Source: Hespellia sp.
Lineage (GTDB): Bacteria; Bacillota; Clostridia; Lachnospirales; Lachnospiraceae
Assembly (NCBI GenBank): GCA_028689735.1
Contig: JAQVCP010000020.1
Coordinates: forward strand, 1 to 41,592
DNA: 41,592 nucleotides
Reading direction: 5' to 3'
The translations under genes were made by a program, and so were the position numbers. This document shows positions 1-8,676 of this stretch, piece by piece. Under the pieces are notes generated by a model that searched no databases, was not told where the DNA came from, and worked only from the letters and a program-made list of their open reading frames with translations. Each line of letters begins with the position of its first letter. Within the stretch, counting starts at the first letter, position 1.

Positions 1-130
1 CGATATGCCGGAAAAATTTAGATCCTCCGAATAGAACTTCGGATGAATGTAATTCAAACTATATCATATGTAGATATCTGTTGCAACGAAAGAATACTGC
101 CATTTCAAAACTTTTCCCTTGCTTCAGTAA

Positions 131-200
131 AAAAGCTCCACTGGAATGATGTCGCAACATTAACGGACATCCTCTCCGGCGGAGCTTTTTCTCTTTTTTC
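131..200. terminator. Bidirectional intrinsic terminator-like hairpin
   Basis: AAAAGCTCCACTGG (131-144) pairs with CCGGCGGAGCTTTT (176-189) with one mismatch and one G-T pair, around a 31-nt loop. A T-rich tail follows on the plus strand, and a T run also follows on the minus strand, so it could end transcripts from either side. To its left, one frame closes with a stop at 32-34, possibly the end of a gene outside the window. That frame is too short to assign. Confidence 0.5.
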
Positions 201-215
201 TTTATTGATTTCGCT

Positions 216-310
216 CTAATTCTTTTTATTCTTCTGGTCCTGAAGCAACCGCAGAACTTCCTCCTGTGCTAAGCCAGTCACTTCTGCAAGGGGTAAAAAA
301 GCAGGACTTC
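216..310 (-). pseudogene. Possible 3' remnant of a minus-strand gene
   Basis: On the minus strand a short frame reads LAEVTGLAQEEVLRLLQ followed by a few Lys/Asn codons and a TAG stop at 216-218. It has a coding-like amphipathic look, and a terminator-like hairpin follows it. Upstream in the same frame a stop is met almost at once, within a duplicated 26/27-bp block. No start codon or domain is left. The wording resembles C-termini of Rpn-type PD-(D/E)XK nuclease family proteins, but this is only a guess. Confidence 0.25.
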
Positions 311-346
311 TTCAAGGAGTAAAAAAAGCAGGAGTAAAAAAACAAG
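280..346. repeat. Short tandem direct repeat (2.5 copies)
   Basis: A block beginning ACTTCT and ending in a GTAAAAAAGCAGG motif occurs at 280-305 and again, with small changes and one extra A, at 306-332. A partial third copy of the GAGTAAAAAA part follows at 332-346. It sits just upstream of the feoAB promoter. It looks like replication slippage and no function is evident. Confidence 0.6.
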
Positions 347-352
347 TCAGTG

Positions 353-410
353 CTGTCATTCTTCAGTAAGTTATGCTATACTAACCATATCGTAATGATA
401 AAATTTATCA
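353..410 (+). promoter_or_regulatory. feoAB promoter with 7-1-7 Fur-family operator
   Basis: A -10 candidate TATACT lies at 377-382, with a weak -35 near 353-359. Just downstream, 396-410 reads TGATAAAATTTATCA, a perfect 7-1-7 inverted repeat (TGATAAA, A, TTTATCA). This is close to the Fur/PerR/Zur box known from Bacillus, TGATAATNATTATCA. It lies about where transcription would start, a usual place for repression. Ferrous iron uptake downstream makes Fur the likely regulator; the choice of Fur over its paralogues is inferred. Confidence 0.65.
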
Positions 411-436
411 GATAATAACGATAAAGGAGTAGAGAG

Positions 437-2806
437 ATGACACTAAAAGAATTGCCAATCGGAAAAACTGCGACCATTACTGTGGTTGGCGGAGAGGGTG
501 CGCTTCGGCAGCATTTTCTTGACATGGGAGTTATTCCGAATGCAGAGATCACCATGATAAAATTTGCCCCTATGGGAGATCCGATGGAGTTCATGCTCCA
601 TGGATATGAGCTGACGCTGCGGGTGGCGGACGCTGAGAAGATCGAGATAAAGGATGTACATGTATCCCAGGCGGCTGCACCAACTGAGTCGCTAGAGAAA
701 AAGAATGGGAATGAAAAAAAGAAAAAGACAGAGCATCCCGGACTTGGAGAAGGTGGGCGGTATCATGTAAAAGCAGACGAGCACCCGCTTCCGGAGGATG
801 CCACGCTGACCTACGCATTGGCAGGAAATCAGAACTGCGGGAAGACGACACTGTTCAACCAGCTGACAGGATCGAATCAGCATGTAGGAAACTTCCCGGG
901 AGTCACAGTAGATCGCAAGGATGGTGTAATCAAGGGACACAGTAACACTTTGATTACAGATTTGCCTGGAATTTATTCGATGTCTCCATATTCCAGTGAG
1001 GAGATTGTGACAAGGGAATTCGTCCTGAACGAACACCCCAAGGGCATCATCAATATCGTAGATGCATCTAATATTGAACGTAATCTGTATCTGACCATGC
1101 AGCTTATGGAACTGGATGTGCCCATGGTGCTGGCGCTGAATATGATGGATGAGGTGCGGGAAAATGGCGGTTCCATTCTGGTAAATGAGATGGAAGGGAT
1201 GCTGGGAATTCCGGTGGTTCCAATTTCTGCATCGAAGAATGAAGGAATTGATGAGCTGATCGATCATGCAATTCATATCGCCAAGTATCAGGAGCGTCCA
1301 GGACGTCTGGACTTCTGCAAGGATGATGAGAATGGCGGAGCCGTACATAGATGTCTTCACGGTATCATGCATTTGATTGAAGATCACGCAGGACATGCCG
1401 GGATTCCGGTTCGTTTCGCAGCCAGCAAGCTTGCGGAAGGAGATGATCGAATCCTGAAAGCATTGAAGCTGGACGAAAATGAGGCAGAGATGATTGAGCA
1501 TATCATCAAACAGATGGAAAAGGAGAGCGGATTAGACCGGGCGGCAGCCATTGCAGATATGAGATTTTCTTTTATTAAAGATATATGTGACACCACGGTC
1601 ATCAAACCGCATGAGAGTAAGGGACATGCAAGAAGTGCCAGAATTGACCGGATATTAACGGGAAAGTACACTGCCATTCCAGCATTTCTGGGAATTATGG
1701 CACTGGTATTCTGGCTCACCTTCAATGTCATAGGTGCAGCACTCCAGAACCTGCTCGATATGGGAATCTCAGGCTTGGCAGGTATCGTGGACGCGGCAAT
1801 GAAAGCGGCAAATGTAAATGCAGTGCTTCATTCTCTGGTCATTGATGGAATTTTCAACGGCGTGGGAAGTGTACTGAGCTTTCTTCCAGTTATCGTCACT
1901 TTGTTTTTCTTCCTTTCATTGATGGAAGACAGTGGCTATATCGCCCGCGTGGCCTTTGTTATGGACAAGCTTCTTCGTAAGATCGGATTGTCCGGAAGAA
2001 GTATCGTTCCGATGCTGATTGGGTTTGGATGTACCGTTCCGGGTATCATGGCAACGAGAACCCTCCCGTCTGAGCGGGACCGAAAAATGACGATTTTATT
2101 GACCCCATTTATGAGCTGCTCCGCAAAACTGCCGATTTATGCATTTTTTACAGCTGCATTTTTCCCACGTCAGGGAGCCATTGTTATGATTGCATTATAT
2201 TTACTGGGTATCATCCTTGGAATTGTTACTGCACTTCTGATGAAGGGAACATTTTTCAGAGGCGAGGCAGTGCCGTTTGTAATGGAATTACCAAACTACC
2301 GTATGCCGGGAGCAAAGAATGTAGGACATCTCCTCTGGGATAAAGCGAAGGACTTCATCCAGAGAGCATTCACAGTCATCTTTATCGCGACCATCATTAT
2401 CTGGTTTTTGCAGACCTTCGATCTCCACTTGAACGTCGTGACAGATTCCCAGAACAGCATGCTGGCAGTCATTGCAGGACTGATTGCCCCAATCTTTCGG
2501 CCGCTTGGCTTTGGAGACTGGCGAATCTCAACAGCGCTGATTACTGGATTCATGGCAAAAGAAAGCGTTGTATCGACGCTGTCAGTACTCTTTGGCACCA
2601 CGGAGTCCCTGCTCGCTGCCATTACTCCCCTGGCAGCCGCAAGCCTTCTGGTTTTCTGCCTGCTCTACACACCATGTGTGGCAGCAGTAGCCTCTGTCAA
2701 ACGAGAACTGGGAGTCAAATGGTCCATCGGAGTAATCGCAGGCCAATGTGTGATCGCCTGGATTGCAGCATTTGTCGTAAAATTAATTGGAATGCTGATA
2801 TTGTAA
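437..2806 (+). CDS. feoB: Ferrous iron transporter, FeoA-FeoB fusion
   Basis: This membrane GTPase takes up Fe(II) across the cytoplasmic membrane. Residues 1-75 form a FeoA-type SH3-like domain, joined by a charged linker rich in Lys/Glu (about 80-125) to FeoB. The FeoB G domain shows GNQNCGKTT (130-138, G1), GNFPGVTVD (about 151-159, G2), DLPG (175-178, G3) and NMMD (235-238, G4). From about residue 410 a helical membrane region follows with the FeoB core motif GCTVPGIMATRTLPSERD and a C-terminal gate region. At 789 aa it is full length for a fusion. The ATG follows AAGGAGTAGAGAG. It is monocistronic and preceded by a Fur-type operator. Fusion of FeoA to FeoB is common in Clostridia; there is no FeoC nearby. 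Confidence 0.96.
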   Translation: MTLKELPIGKTATITVVGGEGALRQHFLDMGVIPNAEITMIKFAPMGDPMEFMLHGYELTLRVADAEKIEIKDVHVSQAAAPTESLEKKNGNEKKKKTEHPGLGEGGRYHVKADEHPLPEDATLTYALAGNQNCGKTTLFNQLTGSNQHVGNFPGVTVDRKDGVIKGHSNTLITDLPGIYSMSPYSSEEIVTREFVLNEHPKGIINIVDASNIERNLYLTMQLMELDVPMVLALNMMDEVRENGGSILVNEMEGMLGIPVVPISASKNEGIDELIDHAIHIAKYQERPGRLDFCKDDENGGAVHRCLHGIMHLIEDHAGHAGIPVRFAASKLAEGDDRILKALKLDENEAEMIEHIIKQMEKESGLDRAAAIADMRFSFIKDICDTTVIKPHESKGHARSARIDRILTGKYTAIPAFLGIMALVFWLTFNVIGAALQNLLDMGISGLAGIVDAAMKAANVNAVLHSLVIDGIFNGVGSVLSFLPVIVTLFFFLSLMEDSGYIARVAFVMDKLLRKIGLSGRSIVPMLIGFGCTVPGIMATRTLPSERDRKMTILLTPFMSCSAKLPIYAFFTAAFFPRQGAIVMIALYLLGIILGIVTALLMKGTFFRGEAVPFVMELPNYRMPGAKNVGHLLWDKAKDFIQRAFTVIFIATIIIWFLQTFDLHLNVVTDSQNSMLAVIAGLIAPIFRPLGFGDWRISTALITGFMAKESVVSTLSVLFGTTESLLAAITPLAAASLLVFCLLYTPCVAAVASVKRELGVKWSIGVIAGQCVIAWIAAFVVKLIGMLIL

Positions 2807-2829
2807 CCTCGCAACATCATGCGAATAAC

Positions 2830-2872
2830 AGAAAGACGAATGAAAACCTATCTGGTATCCATTTGTCTTTCT
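2830..2872. terminator. Hairpin between convergent feoB and L25 genes
   Basis: AGAAAGACGAATG (2830-2842) pairs with CATTTGTCTTTCT (2860-2872) over 13 bp with one G-T pair and a 17-nt loop. It lies between two converging genes, where a shared terminator is expected. The T tract is modest on both sides. Confidence 0.55.
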
Positions 2873-2893
2873 TAATATCAATTATTGAAAAAC

Positions 2894-3490
2894 CTATGCA
2901 TCTGCCTGCTCTGTTTCCGCTGCAGCTTCTGTCTCGTCCGCGGAAGAATGCTTCTGATGCTCCGCAATATGCAGAATCAACGCATCCCCGGGAGTGATAA
3001 TATCAATGGCGGGATTCTTGGCAATCTCAAGATCTTTCACAAGAAAATTGGTTCCAACAGGAAGTGCTGATACATCAATCTCAATCTTTTCAATTAAAGC
3101 AGAAGGCACCGCCTTGTACGCAAGCTCTGATAAGTTATGGGTGAGGAATCCAACCACTTTCTCCTCGTTCAATAAGATGATCGGTGCGGTACTGTGAACC
3201 TTTTCGCCTTCCACAAGTGCCTGAAAATCAAGACTCAGATACTGATGGTTTGTCGGATCATAGTCCGTGTCTTTCAACAAGACATTCACACACTTTCCTT
3301 CAAGCTCGAGTGTTGCCTGGCTGCCTTTGCTGTGATTTTTCATAAAACGGCCTGCATCGACTGCTGAAATCTGAATTGGAATATTTTCAGACATTTCTTT
3401 TCCGTATACGATACCGGTGATGAATCCCTGCTTTCTAAGTGCTTTTGCTTTTTTACCCATGTCTCGTTTCGCTGCTGTTAATGTTTCCAT
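2894..3490 (-). CDS. rplY: 50S ribosomal protein L25/general stress protein Ctc
   Basis: This binds 5S rRNA in the large ribosomal subunit. At 198 aa it is the long Ctc/TL5 form. The N-terminal L25 domain (about 1-90) begins METLTAAKRDMGKKAKALRK and includes GFITGIVYGKE. The C-terminal beta-rich TL5 domain (about 95-180) contains LPVGTNFLVKDLEI and ends in an acidic Ala/Glu tail. An upstream in-frame GTG/ATG-like extension exists, but the start at 3490 is chosen because AGAGGT lies seven bases before it. A small hairpin (GCGCA, A-rich loop, TGCGC at 3508-3523) sits in the 5' leader. In Bacillus ctc is stress-induced; nothing here shows its regulation. Confidence 0.93.
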   Translation of the reverse strand: METLTAAKRDMGKKAKALRKQGFITGIVYGKEMSENIPIQISAVDAGRFMKNHSKGSQATLELEGKCVNVLLKDTDYDPTNHQYLSLDFQALVEGEKVHSTAPIILLNEEKVVGFLTHNLSELAYKAVPSALIEKIEIDVSALPVGTNFLVKDLEIAKNPAIDIITPGDALILHIAEHQKHSSADETEAAAETEQADA

Positions 3491-3523
3491 AATAATACCT
3501 CTTTTCTGCGCAAAAAAATGCGC

Positions 3524-3800
3524 TGTCAAAATACTTTGTTAAAGTAATTACCCACAAAAGATATATTGATACATCTAGTACAGATAGACTAAAAGTGAAT
3601 GTGTCAGTACGCAAGGGAACTGGTTTCAATACATTTTAATCGGGAAATTCTTTTTAGGTTAATAACGTATGGGGGATTGGATTGTAGAGTGCTAAGATAT
3701 GTGTCATGAAAAAGCATGATATGATGGCATTTGCAATGAATGCGCCTCAACGATATGACTACATTATAGCACGGTGTGAGGAAAATGCAAATGTGATAAA
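3524..3800. other. Intergenic stretch upstream of the L25 gene, no gene seen
   Basis: AT-rich intergenic DNA between the L25 gene and the glgCD terminator, holding the L25 promoter region in principle. No clear -35/-10 pair was identified. One 49-codon frame at 3706-3855 on the plus strand lacks a ribosome binding site and runs through the glg terminator, so it is not called. Confidence 0.5.
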
Positions 3801-3802
3801 AA

Positions 3803-3840
3803 GAAACGAGAGTTCCGCAAGGGAGACTCTCGTCTATTTT
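3803..3840 (-). terminator. glgCD operon terminator
   Basis: ACGAGAGT (3806-3813) pairs with ACTCTCGT (3826-3833), with extra inner pairs around a short loop. Read on the minus strand the hairpin is followed by TTTCTTTTT. It lies about 65 bases beyond the glgD stop, so it is a convincing intrinsic terminator for that operon. Confidence 0.8.
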
Positions 3841-3901
3841 AAAAAGAAAAGTTAAAATTAGAGTGGATATTTGCAATCCATCTTGCTATTTTCTGATAAG
3901 A

Positions 3902-5017
3902 TTAAAGTGTGTCATCTCTTCTGATATATCCCGGGTTACCTTCTTCTGCAATAACTTCCTTGGCATGAATCAGTTTTGCACGCTTATCAACGAGCTGATT
4001 CTCAACATGAACACCTTCACCAATTTCAGCACCTGAAAGAATAATACTGTTCTTTACAATAGCACCTTTCCTAATCTTGCAGCCACGACCGATAACAGAA
4101 TGTTCCACAGTTCCTTCAATCAAAGAACCATTGGATACGATAGAAGTCTTGACATCAGCGGTCTCAAAGTACTGTGTTGGGCAAGAGTCATTAGTTTTGG
4201 TATAAATCGGCCAGTCTTCGGAGAAAAGACTTCTTGCAGTCTTGTGGTCGATCATTGCGATATTAGCATTGTATACACTCTTGAAATCCGTCATCGTTGC
4301 AAAATATCCGCGGTGAGCGACACCACGTACATCCAGTTCATTACAGGAAATATTGATGATATCTGCAAGCGTATACATAGAAGATAATTCTTTTGCTTTA
4401 TGAAGCAGCTCGATAAACAAATCGGTCTTCATTACGTAAGTGTCCATGGAAATATTTCTGCTCTTAGCAGTTCCTGGATTACGTTCAATGGACAGTACAC
4501 CCTTCTGCTTATTCAAATCCAGAACATTACAGTTGAGGAATTCGTCCTTTGCATTGTCAACAGAATGGTATAACAAAGTGATATCTGCTCCAGAATTCGT
4601 ATGAGCCTGAAGAAGTTCTGAATAATCCTGTGTGTAAATCATATATCCTGGAGCAATGACTACATAAGGATGATACATTTTTTGGATTTGCTCCATGTTC
4701 TCCAGATAGGTGGCAACATCCGTATTATAGATGTCGTGGTCTGCGCTGTTCTCAGATACGAGAACCTGCAGTTTTCCACGCTTGGAGTTGATATTGTAAT
4801 GACGTCCGGATCCAAGGTGATCAATCAACGCCAAAGGTTTTTTTCTTAAATATACCTGAATTCGGTCAATGCCGCTGTTGCTCATATTAGAGACAGGGAA
4901 ATCAATGACACGATATCTACCCATAAATGAGAATGCTCCGATTGGACGGTATGATTCCAGTCCCTCTACCCAGATATTTCTTACGGTAGGAGTTATAATT
5001 CCGAATGCACTATACAT
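3902..5017 (-). CDS. glgD: GlgD, noncatalytic ADP-glucose pyrophosphorylase subunit
   Basis: Partner of GlgC in ADP-glucose pyrophosphorylase, the first committed step of bacterial glycogen synthesis. The 371-aa chain has the nucleotidyltransferase fold start (SYRPIGAFSFMGRYRVIDFP, about 23-42) and a C-terminal left-handed beta-helix (about 285-350, hexapeptide-like repeats VIGRGCKIRKGAIV). The glycine-rich LAGGxGxRL loop of GlgC is missing; the equivalent N-terminus reads FGIITPTVRNIWVEGL. That is the hallmark of Firmicute GlgD. It is translated from an ATG one base after the glgC stop, with AAGGGGGT inside the glgC end, so the two are tightly coupled. In other Firmicutes GlgD modulates GlgC in a heterotetramer. 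Confidence 0.95.
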   Translation of the reverse strand: MYSAFGIITPTVRNIWVEGLESYRPIGAFSFMGRYRVIDFPVSNMSNSGIDRIQVYLRKKPLALIDHLGSGRHYNINSKRGKLQVLVSENSADHDIYNTDVATYLENMEQIQKMYHPYVVIAPGYMIYTQDYSELLQAHTNSGADITLLYHSVDNAKDEFLNCNVLDLNKQKGVLSIERNPGTAKSRNISMDTYVMKTDLFIELLHKAKELSSMYTLADIINISCNELDVRGVAHRGYFATMTDFKSVYNANIAMIDHKTARSLFSEDWPIYTKTNDSCPTQYFETADVKTSIVSNGSLIEGTVEHSVIGRGCKIRKGAIVKNSIILSGAEIGEGVHVENQLVDKRAKLIHAKEVIAEEGNPGYIRRDDTL

Positions 5018-5018
5018 A

Positions 5019-6158
5019 TTATTCTACCCCCTTTACACGCTTTGCGACAAGCTCGATGTTCTCACTGTCAGCACTGCCGACTACGGCATCTTTTCCGATT
5101 CTGATACCATCTGCAATAAGTGCACGGTTTATAACGGCGCCTTCTTCGACTACAACACCTGGCATAAGTACGCTGTCAATGACTTTTGCACCGGCACCTA
5201 CAGATGCACCAGTAAAGAGAACAGAGTTCTTGACTTCTCCGTCTACAAGACATCCCTGTGTAATATAGGCATTCTTGATATCAGCATTCGCTCCGACATA
5301 GTGAGGGAGTGTGGTGATATCTTCGGTATAGATTTTCCATGAGCGGTCGTTCAGGTTCAGTTCGTTGTCTGCGGTAAGAAGATCCATGTTCGCTTCCCAC
5401 AGGGAATCGATGGTTCCTACATCCTTCCAGTAACCCTTGAACTTGTACGCATGAAGAATGCGTCCGTCATTCAAGAGACTCGGGATGATATCCTTACCAA
5501 AGTCATGACTGGACTCAGAACTCTTCATATCCGCCACCAGCATCTTGCGAAGCAGCTTCCAGTTGAATATGTAAATACCCATAGAAGCAAGATTACTTTT
5601 TGGCTTCTCAGGTTTTTCTTCAAATTCTACGATTCGTCCATCTTCATCCGTATTCATGATTCCGAAACGGCTTGCTTCTTTCATAGGTACTTCAATTACT
5701 GCGATGGTTGCATCTGCTTTATTCGCATTGTGTTCTGCGAGCATCTTTGCATAATTCATCTTGTAAATATGGTCACCGGAAAGGATCAGAACATATTCCG
5801 GAGAATAGGAATCAATAAAATCGATATTCTGTGAAATTGCATCTGCAGTTCCGCGGTAAACGTTCAGGTTTTCGTCAGCTTTTTCACGCGGCGGCAACAC
5901 ATAGACACCACTATCTTTTGCATCGAGTCCCCAACGACGACCTGCTGCAACGTAACTGTTGAGCAAAATAGATTCATACTGTGTCAGCACACCAACAACG
6001 TCGATACCACTGTTGGCACAGTTACTAAGAGGAAAGTCGATAATGCGGTACTTCCCGCCATAAGATACCGCTGGTTTTGCCACTTTATTCGTCAAATCAT
6101 GTAAACGGGATCCACGGCCACCAGCTAAAATCATAGCTAGCATATTGTTCTGTTTCAT
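5019..6158 (-). CDS. glgC: Glucose-1-phosphate adenylyltransferase GlgC
   Basis: Makes ADP-glucose and pyrophosphate from glucose-1-phosphate and ATP, in the cytoplasm, for glycogen synthesis. At 379 aa it is full length. The nucleotide-binding loop LAGGRGSRL is at 11-19, followed by KPAV at 28-31, [12 protein letters not shown] at about 40-51, and GTADAI near 104. A left-handed beta-helix domain of hexapeptide repeats lies at about 290-365. GAGGGTG lies a few bases before the ATG. It is first in the glgC-glgD pair. The other glycogen genes (glgA, glgB, glgP) are not in this window, so the operon stops at the two AGPase subunits. Confidence 0.96.
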   Translation of the reverse strand: MKQNNMLAMILAGGRGSRLHDLTNKVAKPAVSYGGKYRIIDFPLSNCANSGIDVVGVLTQYESILLNSYVAAGRRWGLDAKDSGVYVLPPREKADENLNVYRGTADAISQNIDFIDSYSPEYVLILSGDHIYKMNYAKMLAEHNANKADATIAVIEVPMKEASRFGIMNTDEDGRIVEFEEKPEKPKSNLASMGIYIFNWKLLRKMLVADMKSSESSHDFGKDIIPSLLNDGRILHAYKFKGYWKDVGTIDSLWEANMDLLTADNELNLNDRSWKIYTEDITTLPHYVGANADIKNAYITQGCLVDGEVKNSVLFTGASVGAGAKVIDSVLMPGVVVEEGAVINRALIADGIRIGKDAVVGSADSENIELVAKRVKGVE

Positions 6159-6189
6159 AATACACCCTCACTTTCTTTTGTTAAGCAAT

Positions 6190-6218
6190 ATTATACAATC
6201 ATTTTGGGGTTTGGTCTA
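6190..6218 (-). promoter_or_regulatory. glgC promoter
   Basis: On the minus strand TAGACC (6213-6218) and TATAAT (6190-6195) are separated by 17 bases, placing a start site about 25 bases before the glgC ATG. The -10 is perfect and the -35 matches four of six consensus bases. The rest of 6219-6450 shows no gene or strong structure. Confidence 0.6.
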
Positions 6219-6533
6219 TGCTTTTGTGCAAAAACATACGTAAATTTTACGCTTTAATAGGTCAAAGAATTAAAAAGTTGTTTGCGGTGAAATATTTTGA
6301 AAGAATTGTCAGAAAAAGATGAAGATTCCCTCAAAATTTTACCAATGTGCTATGACATAAGTGTACTTTCCATTGGTGGATCAGCATTCAGCTTTTAAAT
6401 AATGCTGTTGTATGAAACCTTGAGGAGATATTTTATCTTCATAAAAAAGCTATAATCATATGGATTTTACTAATTTCTAAACGAACATTTCAACTAATAT
6501 TCAAGATTGAGAAGAACACCAGAGAGGGCAATC

Positions 6534-6608
6534 ATGTACGCAGAATACGCAAATATATTCAAAATACTGGCAGACCCGAAACGGCTGCAGATTATTGATA
6601 CGCTTTGA
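6534..6608 (+). pseudogene. Truncated ArsR-family regulator, 5' stump
   Basis: A 24-codon frame begins after a good ribosome binding site (GAGAGGG, 6521-6527) and reads MYAEYANIFKILADPKRLQI plus four residues before TGA. This is the opening helix region of ArsR/SmtB winged-helix repressors, whose consensus is close to IFKALADPTRLRIL. A TATAAT -10 element lies at 6451-6456. The remaining 75 or so codons are absent: the frame runs into the 3' end of recQ, overlapping it by 17 bases. It looks like the end point of a deletion or rearrangement. As it stands it cannot make a working repressor. Confidence 0.7.
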
Positions 6609-8409
6609 TGGCGGTTACAAATACTTCGCCGTAGCGGTCGTATTTCACTTCTCCGACTCCGGACACGTTCAACATTTCCTCTTTATTCAGTGGTTTCAGC
6701 GCGCACATCTGGTACAGCGTCTTATCAGAAAAGATAAGATAGGGTGCCACTTTGTTCTCTTTGGCGAGAGTCATACGGAGCGTGCGCAGTTCTTCAAACA
6801 GTGCCGGATCCACATTGGCCGGAACCGTCTTGGCTTTGGATTTCTTTGCCTTTTTCTCGGGAACATATTCTTCGGCCAGCTTCATGGACAGTATCTCCGT
6901 TCCGTTTGACACCAGCTCAGAGGTCTGGGTGAGCCTTAGTACGGCATATTTGGAGTTAGTCAGCTCCAGATATCCGGTGAGAATCAGGTGATTGATGATC
7001 TGGCGAAGCCTTGGAATGGAAATATCTGGAAGACTGTTGTAATACGGATTATCTTCCATATGGTACTGCCTGATTTTTGCGGACTTGCTGCCGTGCACGG
7101 TGTCCAGAATGACAGTGATGCCGTAACGCTCATGGCAGGCTCTCACACATCCGATGATGGCATCCGCCATAGGCGTAATATCCAGGGTGTCGAATTTGGT
7201 CAGACAGTTGCTGCAGTTTCCACAGTAGCTGTCAGGATATTCTCCGAAGTAGTTTAGCATATAGGTGCGCAGGCAGTCATTGGTAAAGCAGTAGAATGTC
7301 ATCCGGCGCAGCCGCTCCCGATCCCGCTCCAGCACCAGTTCCAGCTCGTCTTCCGTAAGCTCCTCGTTGTCCCGGTTGTTTTCAATAAAAAGTTGATTGG
7401 TGATGACGTCCTGTCCGCCGTAGAGCAGAATACACCGTGCAGGCTCGCCATCACGCCCCGCACGTCCGGCCTCCTGATAATAGCTTTCAAGATTCTTGGG
7501 CATATTGTAGTGGATGACGAACCGCACGTTGGACTTGTCTATTCCCATGCCAAAGGCATTGGTTGCGACCATCACCGGCTTTACATCGTAAATGAAATCT
7601 TCTTGGTTCTGCTGTCTCTCACGATCGGAAAGTCCTGCGTGGTAGCGTGTGACCGGATATCCGTCCTGCTCCAGCCGCAGGCAGACTTCTTCCACTGACT
7701 TTCGGGTAAGACAGTAAATGATGCCGCTCTGACCGGGGAAATCTTCGAGATTTTTCAACAGTGCTGTATACCGGTCCCGTGGCTGCTCCACTCCGAAGTA
7801 AAGGTTTGGACGGTCGAATCCGGTGGAGACGATGGTAGGATTTTCAAGTCTCAGAATCGCGACGATATCCTCCCGGACGGCAGCCGTGGCGGTGGCGGTA
7901 AATGCACTGACCACCGGACGCTGCGGGAGCCGATCAATGAATTCTGTGATTTTTAAATAGCTGGGGCGAAAGTCCTGTCCCCACTGGGAGACACAGTGGG
8001 CTTCATCTACGCTGATCATGGAGATCTGTGTATTCATGGCAAAGGTGAGAAATTCTTCCGTCACCAGCCGTTCCGGTGCCACGTAGATAATTTTGTAGCG
8101 TCCATCCCGGGCGTTGGAAAGCGCCTTCAAATATTGAGCGTAAGAGAGGGAGCTATTCAAGTATGCGGCGTGGACACCTGCCTGATTGAGTGATGTGACC
8201 TGATCCTTCATCAGGGAAATGAGCGGGGAAATCACAAGAGTGATGCCTTCGAGCATCAGTGCCGGAATCTGATAACAGAGAGATTTTCCGGCTCCTGTGG
8301 GCATGATACCAAAGGTGTCCCGGTGGCTTAGAATGCTGTCGATGAGGGTTTCCTGCCCCTCACGGAACTGTTCGTATCCGAAGTATTGTTTAAGTAATTT
8401 GTATTTCAT
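6592..8409 (-). CDS. recQ: ATP-dependent DNA helicase RecQ
   Basis: A 3'-5' superfamily 2 helicase for recombination repair and fork maintenance. At 605 aa it has the full RecQ layout. Walker A MPTGAGKS is at 36-43 and DEAH at 135-138, within VDEAHCVSQWGQDFRPSY. Helicase C includes QEAGRAGRDGEPA. The RQC zinc module shows four Cys (CFTNDC and YCGNCSNC, about 370-400). A C-terminal HRDC domain starts near LFEELRTLRMTLAKE (about 520-600). The ATG at 8409 is preferred over a GTG at 8418, because that GTG lies inside the ribosome binding site GAAAGGTG. The last 17 bases overlap a truncated arsR start on the other strand, so the native terminator may have been lost. Confidence 0.95.
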   Translation of the reverse strand: MKYKLLKQYFGYEQFREGQETLIDSILSHRDTFGIMPTGAGKSLCYQIPALMLEGITLVISPLISLMKDQVTSLNQAGVHAAYLNSSLSYAQYLKALSNARDGRYKIIYVAPERLVTEEFLTFAMNTQISMISVDEAHCVSQWGQDFRPSYLKITEFIDRLPQRPVVSAFTATATAAVREDIVAILRLENPTIVSTGFDRPNLYFGVEQPRDRYTALLKNLEDFPGQSGIIYCLTRKSVEEVCLRLEQDGYPVTRYHAGLSDRERQQNQEDFIYDVKPVMVATNAFGMGIDKSNVRFVIHYNMPKNLESYYQEAGRAGRDGEPARCILLYGGQDVITNQLFIENNRDNEELTEDELELVLERDRERLRRMTFYCFTNDCLRTYMLNYFGEYPDSYCGNCSNCLTKFDTLDITPMADAIIGCVRACHERYGITVILDTVHGSKSAKIRQYHMEDNPYYNSLPDISIPRLRQIINHLILTGYLELTNSKYAVLRLTQTSELVSNGTEILSMKLAEEYVPEKKAKKSKAKTVPANVDPALFEELRTLRMTLAKENKVAPYLIFSDKTLYQMCALKPLNKEEMLNVSGVGEVKYDRYGEVFVTAIKAYQ

Positions 8410-8676
8410 AATATGCACCTTTCAGTTTGCTTGAGACAATCGTATGTGCAGAATGCGTGCGAAATTGGCTAACGAATACTGCGTTTATTCATCTTCTGAT
8501 AGTGTAACATATTTTACGCTGTGTGTGATAGCTGAAATGGGTAGGGTTCGTTTGACTTTAATTAGGAATGATTGCGTAAAAATGAAATGTCATAAGGAAA
8601 AATATTGTATTTATGCCTAAAATCATATATCATGTAAAAATATGTGTACTTAAATTAGTACAATTTGAACATCTGT
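8410..8676. other. AT-rich divergent intergenic DNA between recQ and agcS leader
   Basis: This stretch must hold the recQ promoter (minus) and probably the start of transcription for the symporter (plus). No convincing paired -35/-10 could be fixed. TACAAT at 8659-8664 is a possible -10 for the plus strand without a good -35. No reading frame of note. Confidence 0.4.

Noticed and set aside
692-1501. 269-codon minus-strand frame inside feoB
   Set aside because: Shadow of feoB; the plus frame has all GTPase motifs, and this one has Cys/His-rich nonsense composition.
3706-3855. 49-codon plus-strand frame upstream of the glg terminator
   Set aside because: No ribosome binding site, and it runs through the glgCD terminator in antisense.
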